From Anaerotignum propionicum (GTDB lineage Bacteria; Bacillota; Clostridia; Lachnospirales; Anaerotignaceae), in contig NZ_JANGAD010000012.1 of assembly GCF_024461735.1 (NCBI RefSeq), positions 1 through 59,034 on the forward strand: a stretch of 59,034 nt of DNA, in the 5' to 3' direction. Shown piece after piece: positions 36,440 through 45,390 of the stretch (positions within the stretch are counted from its first letter, which is position 1; every line of letters starts with the position of its first letter). A program made the position numbers and the translations under genes. The notes beneath the pieces were generated by a model. The model was not told where the DNA came from, made no database searches, and saw only the letters and a list, made by a program, of their open reading frames with translations.

Positions 36440-37999
36440 TTAAAAAATCTCATCTATTTTTTCTATTTCAGTTACTTTAGAACTTTGTCTCTTAATGCGA
36501 GGATAGAGAATAAAAGGGTCTCCTGGGAAGATATCTGTTACTTCCAGTATAATTTGGTTTGTTTTTTCAAAGGTTAATGAAAAAACCGTCCCTTTATCCA
36601 AATATAAATCCTCAAGGGTTTTCTCTGTGGTTTTATTTACGCTTCGTTTTGAACCATGAGGGGAGTAATCCAGAGGAAATTGATTTTCATCAGGGACGGA
36701 AAGAATAAAATCCGTAACCTCATCCACGGCAAAAGCAGCTGCTAGGTCGTGGCAGAATTCATCCAAAGGGGTCGTTGTGGCAATTTCTATGGTTTTCCAA
36801 AAATCAGGATCCTCTCTCATAGAAACCTGTATTGTAAGAATATCCTTATCAGGACCCATGTAAAAAACCTGTTCAAAATGATTGATTTCTGTCTCCCGCT
36901 CTAAAGCTTCCAGAATTTCTTCATAAGGAAGCTTTTCGGGCATATTATATTTCTCGTCTTCGTCACCAGGATCGCCCCAAATGGCTTTTCCTAGAGGAGT
37001 CAGAGAATAATAGCTGGGTGGTGTGAATAGTTCTGCACCAATATTATGCTCCATTATCAGCAAAGCAGACAAATTATTAACCAAATTAAAATAATGAATA
37101 GGGGTAAAAGAGATTGGGCGAAGCATGCCAAAAAAGGCGCTCATAGGAAAAATAAACCACTTATCTATCATGATACCCGTGAAAAGGAAAGAAGAAATAA
37201 TTGCTTTGTCATCTTCCGTTAAATCAGCGGGCTGGGCTTTCCAAATTTCCTCAATATCAATATCCACCTGTTTATAAAATTGTATAAAAATTTGATCTGT
37301 TTCAGTGGGTGAACTCAGGCAATCCTTAAAAAAAGAAGGTGTAGCGATGCCATGATCCAAGTCCATTGAAATGGAAAAACGTTCGGATGCCAGTTCGCAA
37401 GCTGCTTCCGCCGCTATTTTTAAAATTTCTTCGTTGGTTTGGTCAAAAAAGGTATCACAATAGGGTGCACGCTGTACCTTTTTTGTATGAATTGCGGGCA
37501 TATAAACAAAAAGCCCTAATCTCCACGCAAGGCGTGTTAAATATTCCAGATAAAACTCGCTTTCATGGGCAAGCTCTTTTAAAATGATGGGCCTATCTTC
37601 TTCCAAAAAAAATAGATTTTCATCCATCTTACAATCAGGAATACAAAAATCTGTAATTCTACGCAAATCTTCCACGAAAGGGTGCTCCGCTAAAGAATAG
37701 GTAAGAAGGGTAAATTCAGATTCTTTTAGTTCTTGTCCCTCTGGGGTTAAACGAAGGGTATATATATATTCCTTGCCCTCATCTTGGCTATTTAAATCTT
37801 GTCCCACAATGTTAGCGGGGGATAAAAGGGTATCCGCTGCAACGGCGGTATAATACCATTTCGTGAAAGCCAAAGGGGCTGCTTCTTTTAAACCTTTTTG
37901 GCAGTAAGCATCCATATGGGCAACCATATCGGTGTAGCCGTTTAAAAACAGGTTCAGCATTTGCTTGTGCCGAGTCTGGGTGGTTTGTTCATATTTCAT
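36440..37999 (-). CDS. Uncharacterised protein with C-terminal pRiA4b/MM3350-like domain
   Basis: A 519-residue soluble protein. Most of it is helical and unassigned. The last 130 residues resemble the plasmid pRiA4b ORF-3-like (IS1096 TnpR / MM3350) fold: DILTIQVSMREDPDFWKTIE, then TPLDEFCHDLAAAF, DFILSV, TLEDLYLDKGTVFSLTF. That fold occurs in many uncharacterised bacterial proteins and does not imply transposition. The ATG at 37999 has AAAAGGAG 7 bases upstream; a longer frame to 38071 lacks one. Confidence 0.65.
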   Translation of the reverse strand: MKYEQTTQTRHKQMLNLFLNGYTDMVAHMDAYCQKGLKEAAPLAFTKWYYTAVAADTLLSPANIVGQDLNSQDEGKEYIYTLRLTPEGQELKESEFTLLTYSLAEHPFVEDLRRITDFCIPDCKMDENLFFLEEDRPIILKELAHESEFYLEYLTRLAWRLGLFVYMPAIHTKKVQRAPYCDTFFDQTNEEILKIAAEAACELASERFSISMDLDHGIATPSFFKDCLSSPTETDQIFIQFYKQVDIDIEEIWKAQPADLTEDDKAIISSFLFTGIMIDKWFIFPMSAFFGMLRPISFTPIHYFNLVNNLSALLIMEHNIGAELFTPPSYYSLTPLGKAIWGDPGDEDEKYNMPEKLPYEEILEALERETEINHFEQVFYMGPDKDILTIQVSMREDPDFWKTIEIATTTPLDEFCHDLAAAFAVDEVTDFILSVPDENQFPLDYSPHGSKRSVNKTTEKTLEDLYLDKGTVFSLTFEKTNQIILEVTDIFPGDPFILYPRIKRQSSKVTEIEKIDEIF

Positions 38000-38644
38000 G
38001 AAAAAGCTCCTTTTGGGGATATGTTTTAATGCAAAGACTGCAGGTTTTGCTTCTGCGTCGTTTTCATCCACGGGGATGAGTCTGCTAGGGAAAGTTTGAA
38101 TTCAAATCATAGAAGAAATCTCTTCTTTTTATACTAAAATTTGCAAAACACCCAATAACTGAGACTACATTGACTATTGACAAAAAATAAATTCCCTATT
38201 AAATTTGGGAATCAACAACAATTACCTGAAAAATCTTTCTTTTTAGTATTGTTTTTCCGTTTCACTGTAAATATAATCAAGAAAGACATCTATAATGCTA
38301 CTTCAAACCGTGTGCAAATGCAAAGGGAAATTTCCGGTTTTTAGCCGGTATATAACGAAAGAATGGAAAAAGTTCTTTGATTATTTGCCCACTGATATGA
38401 AATTAGCGAATCTTTAGATTTTCATTGTAACAGAAAAAAGAGCAAATTGAAATACGAAAAAGGGTAAAATACTTAAGCAATTTGCACTGTATGGATACAG
38501 AGAAGGTTTTGTTTTTGTGCAAAAGACAGATTTCCAGAAAGTTATGAAGAAATGTAATTGAAGATGTTGAAACGGGATATAAAATATGGTATATTCCTTG
38601 TATTGAAAACAAATGTTTTCGGTAAAAAAACAGGAGGAGAAAAA
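38000..38644. other. 645-bp intergenic region
   Basis: Divergent region between the 519-residue protein and pheB. It contains a short inverted repeat (ATTCCC/GGGAAT near 38191-38211) and a CCGG-rich hairpin near 38335-38350, and the pheB promoter. I see no gene. Confidence 0.45.
38567..38595 (+). promoter_or_regulatory. Sigma-A promoter of pheB
   Basis: TTGAAA and TATATT with 17-base spacing, about 45 bases before the GTG start. Confidence 0.65.
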
Positions 38645-39088
38645 GTGAAGGAAGATAAAAATTTTTTTATTGTGGATAAAAGTGTGCTGCCTGAAATATT
38701 TTTAAAAGTAATGGAAGTGAAGAATCTTTTAGAAAGCAAGAAAGAAAAAACGGTTCAGGATGCGGTGAGTAAGGTGGGTATCAGCCGCAGTGCTTTTTAT
38801 AAATATCGGGATGCAGTGCATCCTCTTTACGAGAACACAAGGGGAAAAACAGTTACCCTTTCTGCAAACTTAGATAATACACCCGGTCTTTTATCGGCAG
38901 TGTTAAACAGTATTGCAACAGAGGGGGCAAATATTTTGACCATTAACCAAACAATTCCCATTAACGGAATTGCTAATGTCACCATAACCATTGAAACCAA
39001 TGTGATGCAAGGAGATTTCAGTCGTCTGATTAATCGTATAGAGGGGCTGCAGGGGGTGCAGTCTTTGCGGATTATCGGCAGAGAATAA
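38645..39088 (+). CDS. pheB: ACT-domain protein PheB (UPF0735)
   Basis: A 147-residue protein with a small DNA-binding-like N-terminal part (VQDAVSKVGISRSAFYKYRD) and a C-terminal ACT domain (SANLDNTPGLLSAVLNSIA, GIANVTITIETN). The family (UPF0735/PheB) is tied by gene order to aromatic or threonine synthesis. GTG at 38645 follows AGGAGGA with ideal spacing. It precedes thrB-lysC; the usual hom gene between them is absent. Confidence 0.85.
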   Translation: MKEDKNFFIVDKSVLPEIFLKVMEVKNLLESKKEKTVQDAVSKVGISRSAFYKYRDAVHPLYENTRGKTVTLSANLDNTPGLLSAVLNSIATEGANILTINQTIPINGIANVTITIETNVMQGDFSRLINRIEGLQGVQSLRIIGRE

Positions 39089-39253
39089 ACTTCTAAAAGC
39101 TTGTTTTTAGAGGGGACATTTTTAGCAGGCTGTGAAGAATCATTTAAAGAGGCCTTGGTCTTAATGGGATTAAGGAAGATAACTGGGTTTATAAACAGGC
39201 TTTCAGGATTGGTGTTACAACTGTAGTTTTGTGTCAACATTCATGATATGACT

Positions 39254-39280
39254 GGCTCCTCTTGTAGGAGCTTTGTTTTG
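39254..39280 (+). terminator. Short terminator-like hairpin between pheB and thrB
   Basis: Stem GCTCCT/AGGAGC with a 5-base loop followed by TTTGTTTTG. Suggests that pheB and thrB-lysC are partly separate transcripts, or that the site is an attenuator. Confidence 0.5.
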
Positions 39281-39357
39281 TCCAAATTACTCCTGTGAAA
39301 AAGTAATTTATTGAAAAAACATATATTTTCATGTTGTAAGAAGTGGAGGATAGTATT

Positions 39358-40260
39358 ATGATACATATTAAGATTCCTGCTACATCGGCAAATATGGGCC
39401 CTGGTTTTGACTCAATCGGTGTTGCGCTGGAATTGTATAACCACCTTTGGGTGGAAGCGATTCCCCAAGGGCTGAAAATTGAAGTAAAGCGTAAGCAGGA
39501 AATCGAAATTCCTGTGGACGAAAGCAACTTAATTTACCAGACCATGAAGTACTTTTATGATCAAAAGGGTCTTGAAATGCCTGGTGTACACTTGATTCAG
39601 GAGGATTATATCCCCATGGTGAGAGGATTGGGCAGCAGTGCGGCTTGTATCGTAGGTGGCTTGATTGCAGCCAACGAATTGGCAGGCAGACCTTGCGATA
39701 AAGAAGAGCTTGCGCAGATGGCTGCAAAGCTTGAGGGACACCCTGACAATTCCAACCCTGCAATTTTTGGCAGTATGGTGGTGGGGGCGTTGGATGAAGA
39801 AAAAATGATGCATGTACGTCTGGCTTTGCCGGAGGATTTGGTTTTTGCCACCATGGTTCCTTCTTTCCCTGTTTCTACAGCGAAAGCCAGAGGGGTTTTG
39901 CCTGACGGGTATACTCGTGGTGAAGTTGTTTTTAATGTATCAAGAGGTGCTTTATTGGTAGCATCTATTATGAGTGGTAAGCTTGAAAACTTGTCTATGG
40001 CTATGGAGGATAAAATCCATCAACCCTATAGAAGTCAACTGATTCCAAACATGGATGAAATTTTTCAAAAGGCAAAGACGTTTGGCGCGCTGGCATCCTA
40101 TTTAAGTGGTGCAGGTTCTACGCTTATGGCTATGGTGAAAAAAGAGCAGTCAGAGCAGTTCCAAAAACATATGTCTGCCTATTTAAATACCCTTCCCGAC
40201 CATTGGCAATTGACGCTTTTAAAGGCGGATTTAGAGGGTGCAAAGGTTGAGACAGAATAA
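39358..40260 (+). CDS. thrB: Homoserine kinase
   Basis: A 300-residue GHMP kinase. Seen: IPATSANMGPGFDSIGVAL at the start, the phosphate loop RGLGSSAACIVGGL near residue 87 and a LSGAGSTLMAM segment near 245. It phosphorylates homoserine toward threonine. The ATG at 39358 has GTGGAGG 9 bases upstream. It is 15 bp before lysC, so both are cotranscribed. Confidence 0.95.
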   Translation: MIHIKIPATSANMGPGFDSIGVALELYNHLWVEAIPQGLKIEVKRKQEIEIPVDESNLIYQTMKYFYDQKGLEMPGVHLIQEDYIPMVRGLGSSAACIVGGLIAANELAGRPCDKEELAQMAAKLEGHPDNSNPAIFGSMVVGALDEEKMMHVRLALPEDLVFATMVPSFPVSTAKARGVLPDGYTRGEVVFNVSRGALLVASIMSGKLENLSMAMEDKIHQPYRSQLIPNMDEIFQKAKTFGALASYLSGAGSTLMAMVKKEQSEQFQKHMSAYLNTLPDHWQLTLLKADLEGAKVETE

Positions 40261-40275
40261 CAGGAGGAAAGAACG

Positions 40276-41502
40276 ATGTTAATTGTGCAAAAGTATGGCG
40301 GCAGTTCTGTTGCCAATGCAGAGAGAGTCTTTAATGTTGCCAAAAGAATTTTAAAGGCCAAGGAAGCAGGAAACGATATAGTTGTTGTTTTGTCTGCACA
40401 GGGAAAAACTACAGATGGGTTGATTGCTAAAGCAAAGGAAATCAATCCCAAAGCAAGCAGAAGAGAAATGGATATGCTTTTGGTTACAGGTGAGCAGCAA
40501 TCTGTAGCTTTAATGGCAATGGCAATCAGTGCTTTGGGTGGAAGAGCAGTATCTTTAAATGGTGTTCAGGTTGGGATTGAAACAACCAATACATACAGCA
40601 ACGCAAGAATTCGTAAGATTCAAACAGAGCGTATTGAAAACGAGCTGGAAAGAGGAAATATTGTTCTTGTTACGGGCTTTCAGGGTGTAAGTACCCAGGG
40701 TGATATGACAACTTTAGGTAGAGGCGGCTCTGACACTTCTGCTGTTGCCCTAGCAGCGGCGTTGCATGCAGATGTTTGCGAGATTTATACAGATGTTGAT
40801 GGTGTATATACTGCGGATCCCAGAGTGGTGAAGGATGCGCAGAAGCTTGATGAAATCAGCTATGACGAGATGCTGGAATTGGCATCTTTAGGAGCAAAAG
40901 TTCTGCATTGCCGTTCGGTTGAAGTGGCAAAGAAATACAATGTAAAGTTATCGGTGCTTTCCAGTATGACTGATGCAGAAGGTACAGAAGTGAAGGAGGA
41001 ATGTAAGATGGAAAGAATGCTGGTTAGTGGTGTGGCGGCTGATAAAAACGTATCCCGAATTTCGATTATGGGTATCAAAGATGAGCCGGGCAAGGCGTTT
41101 GAGATTTTTGCTTTGATGGCGAGAGAAAAGGTGAGTGTTGATATTATTTTGCAGTCAACAGGTCATGACGGAAAGCAGGATATATCCTTTACAATAGGCA
41201 AGGATGATTTAGATATTGCTTTAAAAGCATTGGAAGAAAACAAAGAAAGATTAACAGCTGAAACGATTCTTCATGATGATAGTGTTGCAAAGTTATCCAT
41301 TGTTGGTGCAGGTATGGCGACTAACCCCGGCGTAGCGGCAATGTTCTTTGAAGCAATGTATGACGCAGGCGTAAACATACAGATGATTTCTACTTCAGAA
41401 ATCAAAATAACTGTATTAATTTCTGAAAAAGACATTGATACTGCAATGATAGCAGTTCATGATAAGTTTAAGAATGCTTCTGTAAATATGAGAAAGAACT
41501 GA
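40276..41502 (+). CDS. lysC: Aspartate kinase
   Basis: A 408-residue aspartokinase. Seen: VQKYGGSSVAN at the N-terminus, GRGGSDTSAVALAAAL near 155, DVDGVYTADPR near 175 and two C-terminal ACT domains (VSRISIMGIKDEPGKAFEIF and AKLSIVGAGMATNPGV). It makes aspartyl phosphate, the entry to lysine, threonine and methionine. Normal length. GGAGGAA precedes the ATG. No lysine riboswitch was found upstream. A strong terminator follows. Confidence 0.95.
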   Translation: MLIVQKYGGSSVANAERVFNVAKRILKAKEAGNDIVVVLSAQGKTTDGLIAKAKEINPKASRREMDMLLVTGEQQSVALMAMAISALGGRAVSLNGVQVGIETTNTYSNARIRKIQTERIENELERGNIVLVTGFQGVSTQGDMTTLGRGGSDTSAVALAAALHADVCEIYTDVDGVYTADPRVVKDAQKLDEISYDEMLELASLGAKVLHCRSVEVAKKYNVKLSVLSSMTDAEGTEVKEECKMERMLVSGVAADKNVSRISIMGIKDEPGKAFEIFALMAREKVSVDIILQSTGHDGKQDISFTIGKDDLDIALKALEENKERLTAETILHDDSVAKLSIVGAGMATNPGVAAMFFEAMYDAGVNIQMISTSEIKITVLISEKDIDTAMIAVHDKFKNASVNMRKN

Positions 41503-41510
41503 TTCCATTA

Positions 41511-41551
41511 TAAAAAGGTATCCTTAAGTATGATTAAGGGTACCTTTTTAT
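41511..41551 (+). terminator. Intrinsic terminator after lysC
   Basis: Long stem AAAAAGGTATCCTTA/TAAGGGTACCTTTTT with one mismatch and a loop of about 8 bases. Confidence 0.9.
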
Positions 41552-41623
41552 CTGACTTTTTAATATGAGGTTTTTTCAGGGATACAAAATTTTTGTTCTA
41601 AGTTCATCCAAATTTAAGGAAGA

Positions 41624-42139
41624 TTAATCATCACAGCCATATTTATTCATAAAGAAATAGTGTTGCTGATTGAGATAATCACGGGCAATATCCAAAGCTT
41701 CACCAAAACGCTGGAAGTGAACAACTTCACGTTCACGAAGGAAGCGAAGGGGTGCCAGTACGTCAGGGTCATCGGTTAAATCAATAAGATATTCATAGGT
41801 GCTGCGGGCTTTTTGTTCAGCAGCCATATCTTCATACAAATCTGTGATAGGATCTCCTTTTGATTGCAATGCGCAGGCACTAAAGGGAATACCAGCTGCG
41901 GATGCAGGGTAAACGCCTAAACCATGATTTACATAGTAAGCATCAAGCCCGGAATCGATAATTTGTTCCTTAGTTAAGCCTTGGGTTAATTGATGGAAGA
42001 TGGTTGCCATCATTTCTGCATGAGCGAATTCTTCCGTAGCAATGTCGTTTAAAGTAGCTTTTGCTTCGGGAGTGACCATGGTGAATTTCTGGCTAAGATA
42101 ACGTAAGGAAGCCCCTAGTTCACCATCGGGTCCACCATA
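41624..42139 (-). CDS. cotJC: cotJC, 3' segment (split gene)
   Basis: The C-terminal 167 codons of the manganese-catalase-like spore coat protein CotJC, from DGELGASLRYLSQ through IATEEFAHAEMM (metal-binding Glu/His), SKGDPITDLYEDMAAEQKA in outline and LREREVVHFQRFGEAL, to the stop. The preceding YGGP codons (42139-42128) duplicate those at the end of the 5' segment at 47221-47210. Upstream of YGGP the reading frame runs into recombinase sequence and has no ribosome site, so this segment should be translated only after the intervening 5,082 bp is removed. The joined product would be 199 residues, close to the normal CotJC length. Confidence 0.9.
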   Translation of the reverse strand, partial: YGGPDGELGASLRYLSQKFTMVTPEAKATLNDIATEEFAHAEMMATIFHQLTQGLTKEQIIDSGLDAYYVNHGLGVYPASAAGIPFSACALQSKGDPITDLYEDMAAEQKARSTYEYLIDLTDDPDVLAPLRFLREREVVHFQRFGEALDIARDYLNQQHYFFMNKYGCDD

Positions 42140-42150
42140 CTCCAATAGGG
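42128..42150. other. Attachment site, cotJC 3' side
   Basis: Junction between cotJC 3' DNA and the element. It carries the shared core CCACCATACT (42132-42141) and the element-side arm CCATACTCCA (42135-42144). The predicted crossover dinucleotide is CC at 42132-42133. Confidence 0.8.
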
Positions 42151-42152
42151 TA

Positions 42153-43619
42153 TCATTCTTCACCAATGAGAAACAGGGATAAGCTATTGTTGGTTTTATC
42201 ATAGACCATTTTTTCTACAATCTCTTTAAACGCCGCTCTTTTTGCTTCCATACTCACCCCTTCATTCTGTAGCAAGGTGAGTATATCTTGAGGTTTATCA
42301 TATGGAGAAGTGTTTCCAAAGGATTGTTGTTGTTTTTCCATGAAAGACTTTCTTTTCTCTATTAGTTGTTCTAGCTCAGTGTCAGTCTCCAGCTTAGTTT
42401 TTTTGTATTCTTCTAAGGTATCGATGCCTGCCAAGTATGCCTCTTTTGCTTTTATCATTCTTTTTTTTGCTTTACAAACCAAGTGATCGATTGCTTTTGT
42501 TTCATCAATTGCTATATTATGTCTAGAGACATGATAAAGCTCTCTACCTTCGTTTCCCATAATTACTTTTTCTATTGATTCAAAAAGTGCCGGTAAAAGA
42601 CGATTTGAAGATAAGGAGTGGGAAATATGGCATTGACCATGGTTATAACCACCACATTGCAAATGGAATGCGTCTTTTTTTTTATAATTTCCCGATATTG
42701 CTAAACTACGGCCGCAGGCAGAACATTTGACCATACTACTAATCCAATGCTTTCCTTCTGTTTCCGGACGCTTATGAGAATAATGGGTTCTTTTTTCTTT
42801 TGCTATACGCATTGCGGCGGCCTCCCAAAGTTCTTCTGAAACCAATGGTTGCCAAGACCCTTTTGCAATTACGCTATGGGGATTACTAAAATCTCTGCAG
42901 ATTCGCCCTGTTGGTGTCCAACGGGAATACCCTTTATAAACAGGATTGTTTAAAATATATTGCACTGTTCTATTTTCAAAAAGGCCGCCACGGTGGGTGC
43001 GAAAGCCCATTTGGTTCAGATGACGGCTGAGAGAATACATACTTTCTTTTCCCAAAGCGTAAGTTTCAAATAGAAAACGAATCATAGCCGCCTCTTCTGG
43101 AATTGGGGTTAGGACTTTATTCTCCATGGTATATCCGAAGGGTGGAGGTGCTTGATATTCTCCCTGATGTGCTTTTTTTACCATAGTTTTTTTGACCTCT
43201 TCCGACAAATTCAGTGAATAATATTCAGCCATAGCCTCTAGCATCGATTCATAAATAACTGCAAATTTATCATCCTGGGGGATGGGTTCTTTTACAGAAA
43301 TTACTTTTATACCGTCTTTTTTTAGCAATGCTTTATATAGAACTGCATCCTCTTTATTTCGGGCAAAACGGTCGTATTTATGAACAATAATATACTTAAT
43401 TTTATTTTGTTTCTTTCGTGCATGGCGAATCATTTCTTGAAAACCGGGTCTTTTTTCTGCACTTCTTCCTGAAATGCCTTCGTCTTTAAAAATAAACTCC
43501 TTTGGTATATATAAACCATTTTTTTCAGCATAAGAAAGGATTTCATCCAGCTGTACAGCAGGTGAATAATCCAATTGTTCATCTGTGGAAACACGTATGT
43601 AAGCAGCAGCAAGAATCAT
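42153..43619 (-). CDS. Large serine recombinase, SpoIVCA-like excisionase
   Basis: A 488-residue large serine recombinase. The resolvase domain has nucleophile Ser11 in YIRVSTDEQ, then KDEGISGRSAEKRPGF and VHKYDRFARN with catalytic arginines; the recombinase domain follows (about 155-265, PFGYTMENKV, NPVYKGY), then a zinc-ribbon (CSACGRS paired with later cysteines) and a coiled coil near 370-430. This order and length fit SpoIVCA, which excises skin from sigK. Its stop lies only 19-20 bp inside the element edge. The ATG at 43619 has AAAGGGGG 7 bases upstream, but that site is buried in a hairpin. It should catalyse cotJC repair; no directionality factor was recognised. Confidence 0.92.
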   Translation of the reverse strand: MILAAAYIRVSTDEQLDYSPAVQLDEILSYAEKNGLYIPKEFIFKDEGISGRSAEKRPGFQEMIRHARKKQNKIKYIIVHKYDRFARNKEDAVLYKALLKKDGIKVISVKEPIPQDDKFAVIYESMLEAMAEYYSLNLSEEVKKTMVKKAHQGEYQAPPPFGYTMENKVLTPIPEEAAMIRFLFETYALGKESMYSLSRHLNQMGFRTHRGGLFENRTVQYILNNPVYKGYSRWTPTGRICRDFSNPHSVIAKGSWQPLVSEELWEAAAMRIAKEKRTHYSHKRPETEGKHWISSMVKCSACGRSLAISGNYKKKDAFHLQCGGYNHGQCHISHSLSSNRLLPALFESIEKVIMGNEGRELYHVSRHNIAIDETKAIDHLVCKAKKRMIKAKEAYLAGIDTLEEYKKTKLETDTELEQLIEKRKSFMEKQQQSFGNTSPYDKPQDILTLLQNEGVSMEAKRAAFKEIVEKMVYDKTNNSLSLFLIGEE

Positions 43620-43664
43620 AAAAAGACCCCCTTTCTTTTTTTGTATGGTAAGAAAGAGGGTCTT
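43620..43664 (-). promoter_or_regulatory. Hairpin sequestering the recombinase ribosome site
   Basis: In the - strand RNA, arms 43664-43650 and 43637-43623 pair over 15 bp (one G-U) around a 12-base loop. The 3' arm contains the AAAGGGGG ribosome site, and UUUUU follows immediately before the AUG. It could act as a terminator for the upstream lipoprotein gene, as a translational lock, or both. Confidence 0.75.
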
Positions 43665-43759
43665 ATGCTTAAATTGAGTTACCTAAATACATGAAAATGC
43701 TATGTAATATGAAACACTACACTTTTGGATGGCTCAATGGGATGTATTGATTCTACTAA

Positions 43760-44359
43760 TTAGTTTGCACTTTCTTCTTCGGGAGCCCCACCAAAGGAAC
43801 TGTTCAGATCATCAGCATAGGATAGAAGTCCTCCGGTAATGCCATCAGCAAGATCCTCCGTAGGAATGATTATCCAGCCTGTTTCCTTTTTTTCTAATTG
43901 GATAGTCACTTCAGTTTCTTTTAATGTGTCTTTATTTGCTTCAAGGGCTTTTGCAAAAGCTTCATTTTGTTTTGTCTCTAATGCTTCTGCATCTAATCCG
44001 GAGAATGCCAAAGAAAGCAATTCGCTGAACACTTCTCCCATAACAGTTTTCATATCAATATTTTTAATGGTAGTTTTCACAGTCGCTGTTGAATCTTTTA
44101 CCTCTGTAGAGACTACTTTATAGGTAAGGTTTTTTAAAATGGAATTGATCAGAGTATTGGTTGACTCATCCTCTGTCTCTGAAAGAATTTCATCATTTTC
44201 TTCATTTACATAGGCTTTTGCGGATGTAAGATCTCCATTTTTAAGGGCATCTAAGTAACTGGCTACTACTTTTTCTGGTGGATCGATTTTTTCTCCACAA
44301 CTAATACAGCTAAAAGCCATGATGAAAGTAAAAAGTACTGCTAAAGATTTTTTGAACAT
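43760..44359 (-). CDS. DUF5105-like lipoprotein
   Basis: A 199-residue probable lipoprotein. A signal peptide (MFKKSLAVLFTFIMAF) ends in SCISCGEK, the last cysteine being the likely lipid-anchor. The mature part begins PPEKVVASYLDALKNGDLTS, the pattern of DUF4878/DUF5105 NTF2-like lipoproteins in Firmicutes. Function unknown; a surface location is inferred. It lies inside the cotJC element upstream of the recombinase, separated from it by the leader hairpin. GGAGGG precedes the ATG. Confidence 0.72.
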   Translation of the reverse strand: MFKKSLAVLFTFIMAFSCISCGEKIDPPEKVVASYLDALKNGDLTSAKAYVNEENDEILSETEDESTNTLINSILKNLTYKVVSTEVKDSTATVKTTIKNIDMKTVMGEVFSELLSLAFSGLDAEALETKQNEAFAKALEANKDTLKETEVTIQLEKKETGWIIIPTEDLADGITGGLLSYADDLNSSFGGAPEEESAN

Positions 44360-44684
44360 AGTTTCCCTCCGAATAAGTTAAATAATTTTTGTCTCTTTAA
44401 ATATAGTAGTACTGTAAATCTTTTTTATGCTTTTTTCTTGAATATGAAAATTCAGTCTGGATGACTTTTATTTTAGGAATCTCCTATGAAGTCAATGACA
44501 AAATACCTCCTTATTCTAAATAGTGTATCATAATATTACAAAATATTCCATGGTGAAATATATCGTATATGATCCTCCCAATACGCATAGAAGATTTAGA
44601 AAGAAAAGGAACAAGATCTGGCTGCTCAACGCAAAGCATAGGACAATACTTGGGGAACATACCTTGAAACAGGAGGTGTAGGAT
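44360..44684. other. Intergenic region inside the element
   Basis: AT-rich. A 31-codon ATG frame at 44569-44664 (starting MILPIRIEDLERK) has a poor ribosome site and may be a remnant; I see no other gene. Confidence 0.4.
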
Positions 44685-44903
44685 ATGCAAGAACCACTGA
44701 AAGTTGATATATATGTCCGAATGAAAGATAAGGTGATTCCTTATGAAACATTAAGCCATGATGAAAAAATAGCATTAGGAATTCAATTAAACCGAAGGGG
44801 AATGCAGGCTGCCGCAAGGGCAGAGGGTTATGAATTGGAATTTTTTAATCCACCAAAGCTGGAGCGTGATGTTGATAAGAAGGAAGGCACAATTTTGGGG
44901 TAG
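44685..44903 (+). CDS. Small protein of 72 residues, unknown
   Basis: A charged soluble protein beginning MQEPLKVDIYVRMKDKVIPY, with a helical segment LSHDEKIALGIQLNRRGMQ. No family recognised. A strong CAGGAGGTG site at 44670-44678 precedes the ATG, good evidence for translation. It lies inside the cotJC element on the strand opposite to the recombinase. Confidence 0.6.
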   Translation: MQEPLKVDIYVRMKDKVIPYETLSHDEKIALGIQLNRRGMQAAARAEGYELEFFNPPKLERDVDKKEGTILG

Positions 44904-45019
44904 TTATATGGTTAGGTTAGCGGGGATTGAAACAATTACAAAACGTGAAGATAAGAATAGGTGGAAGTTTTGACTTACCCCAAGAAAAATTTCCGAGGTA
45001 ATTTAGAAAGTATCGTTGC

Positions 45020-45042
45020 AAAAAAAAGGAGCCGAAGCCCCT
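45020..45042 (-). terminator. Intrinsic terminator of the small-gene pair
   Basis: On the - strand a stem AGGGGC/GCTCCT (one wobble) with a TTCG loop followed by seven T. Confidence 0.85.
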
Positions 45043-45054
45043 AGGTTAGTTTCT

Positions 45055-45228
45055 TTAGTCATCTCCGCGGAGTAAATTCTCTGCGTAATCCTTTAAGTTT
45101 TCCATGGTACGAACACCATTGGCTCTTGTGCTGATTTGTTCGCGAACATAATCAGGGAGCTTATCAAAGTATTGTTTCGCATTTTTATCATTTTGGAAAA
45201 GATCATACATATCACTATATTTCTGCAT
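45055..45228 (-). CDS. Small protein of 57 residues, unknown
   Basis: Starts MQKYSDMYDLFQNDKNAKQY and ends NLLRGDD; a compact helical protein containing FDKLPDYVREQI. I recall similar small proteins in Clostridia but no function. A GAGGTGA site lies 5 bases before the ATG. It follows the 46-residue gene by 21 bp and precedes a terminator, so the two form a short transcript inside the element. Confidence 0.65.
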   Translation of the reverse strand: MQKYSDMYDLFQNDKNAKQYFDKLPDYVREQISTRANGVRTMENLKDYAENLLRGDD

Positions 45229-45249
45229 TTTTTCACCTCATATTTATTT

Positions 45250-45390
45250 TTATAAATCTTGTAAATCTGCAGCAGGCATATTATTTTCGATGTTATCTCT
45301 AGCTAAATCCGTATCAATGATTGGGTATGATTTGGAGATGGGTGTTTCAACTTCACCATCTACGGGAAGTTTTCTTTTCTTTTCATCCAT
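45250..45390 (-). CDS. Small protein of 46 residues, unknown
   Basis: Begins MDEKKRKLPVDGEVETPISK and ends AADLQDL; polar, probably unstructured. A GAGGTGA site precedes the ATG at 45390. It is the first gene of a two-gene unit with the 57-residue protein. Not recognised; possible sporulation-type small protein by size, ribosome site and company. Confidence 0.55.
   Translation of the reverse strand: MDEKKRKLPVDGEVETPISKSYPIIDTDLARDNIENNMPAADLQDL

Noticed and set aside
36440..37999. Transposition function from the IS1096 TnpR-like C-terminal domain
   Set aside because: That fold is common in non-mobile proteins, and no inverted repeats or transposase are nearby.
39089..39357. Lysine riboswitch or threonine attenuator before thrB-lysC
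   Set aside because: The conserved lysine-riboswitch blocks are not present and no run of Thr/Lys/Ile codons forms a leader peptide; only a short terminator-like hairpin is seen.
42140..42202. A separate short catalase gene starting at 42202 (192-residue frame)
   Set aside because: Its first 21 codons are recombinase sequence read in another frame, there is no ribosome site, and the real CotJC N-terminus lies at 47305. It is the 3' half of a split gene.
44569..44664. A 31-codon frame upstream of the 72-residue gene
   Set aside because: Ribosome site is badly spaced; kept only as a possible remnant.
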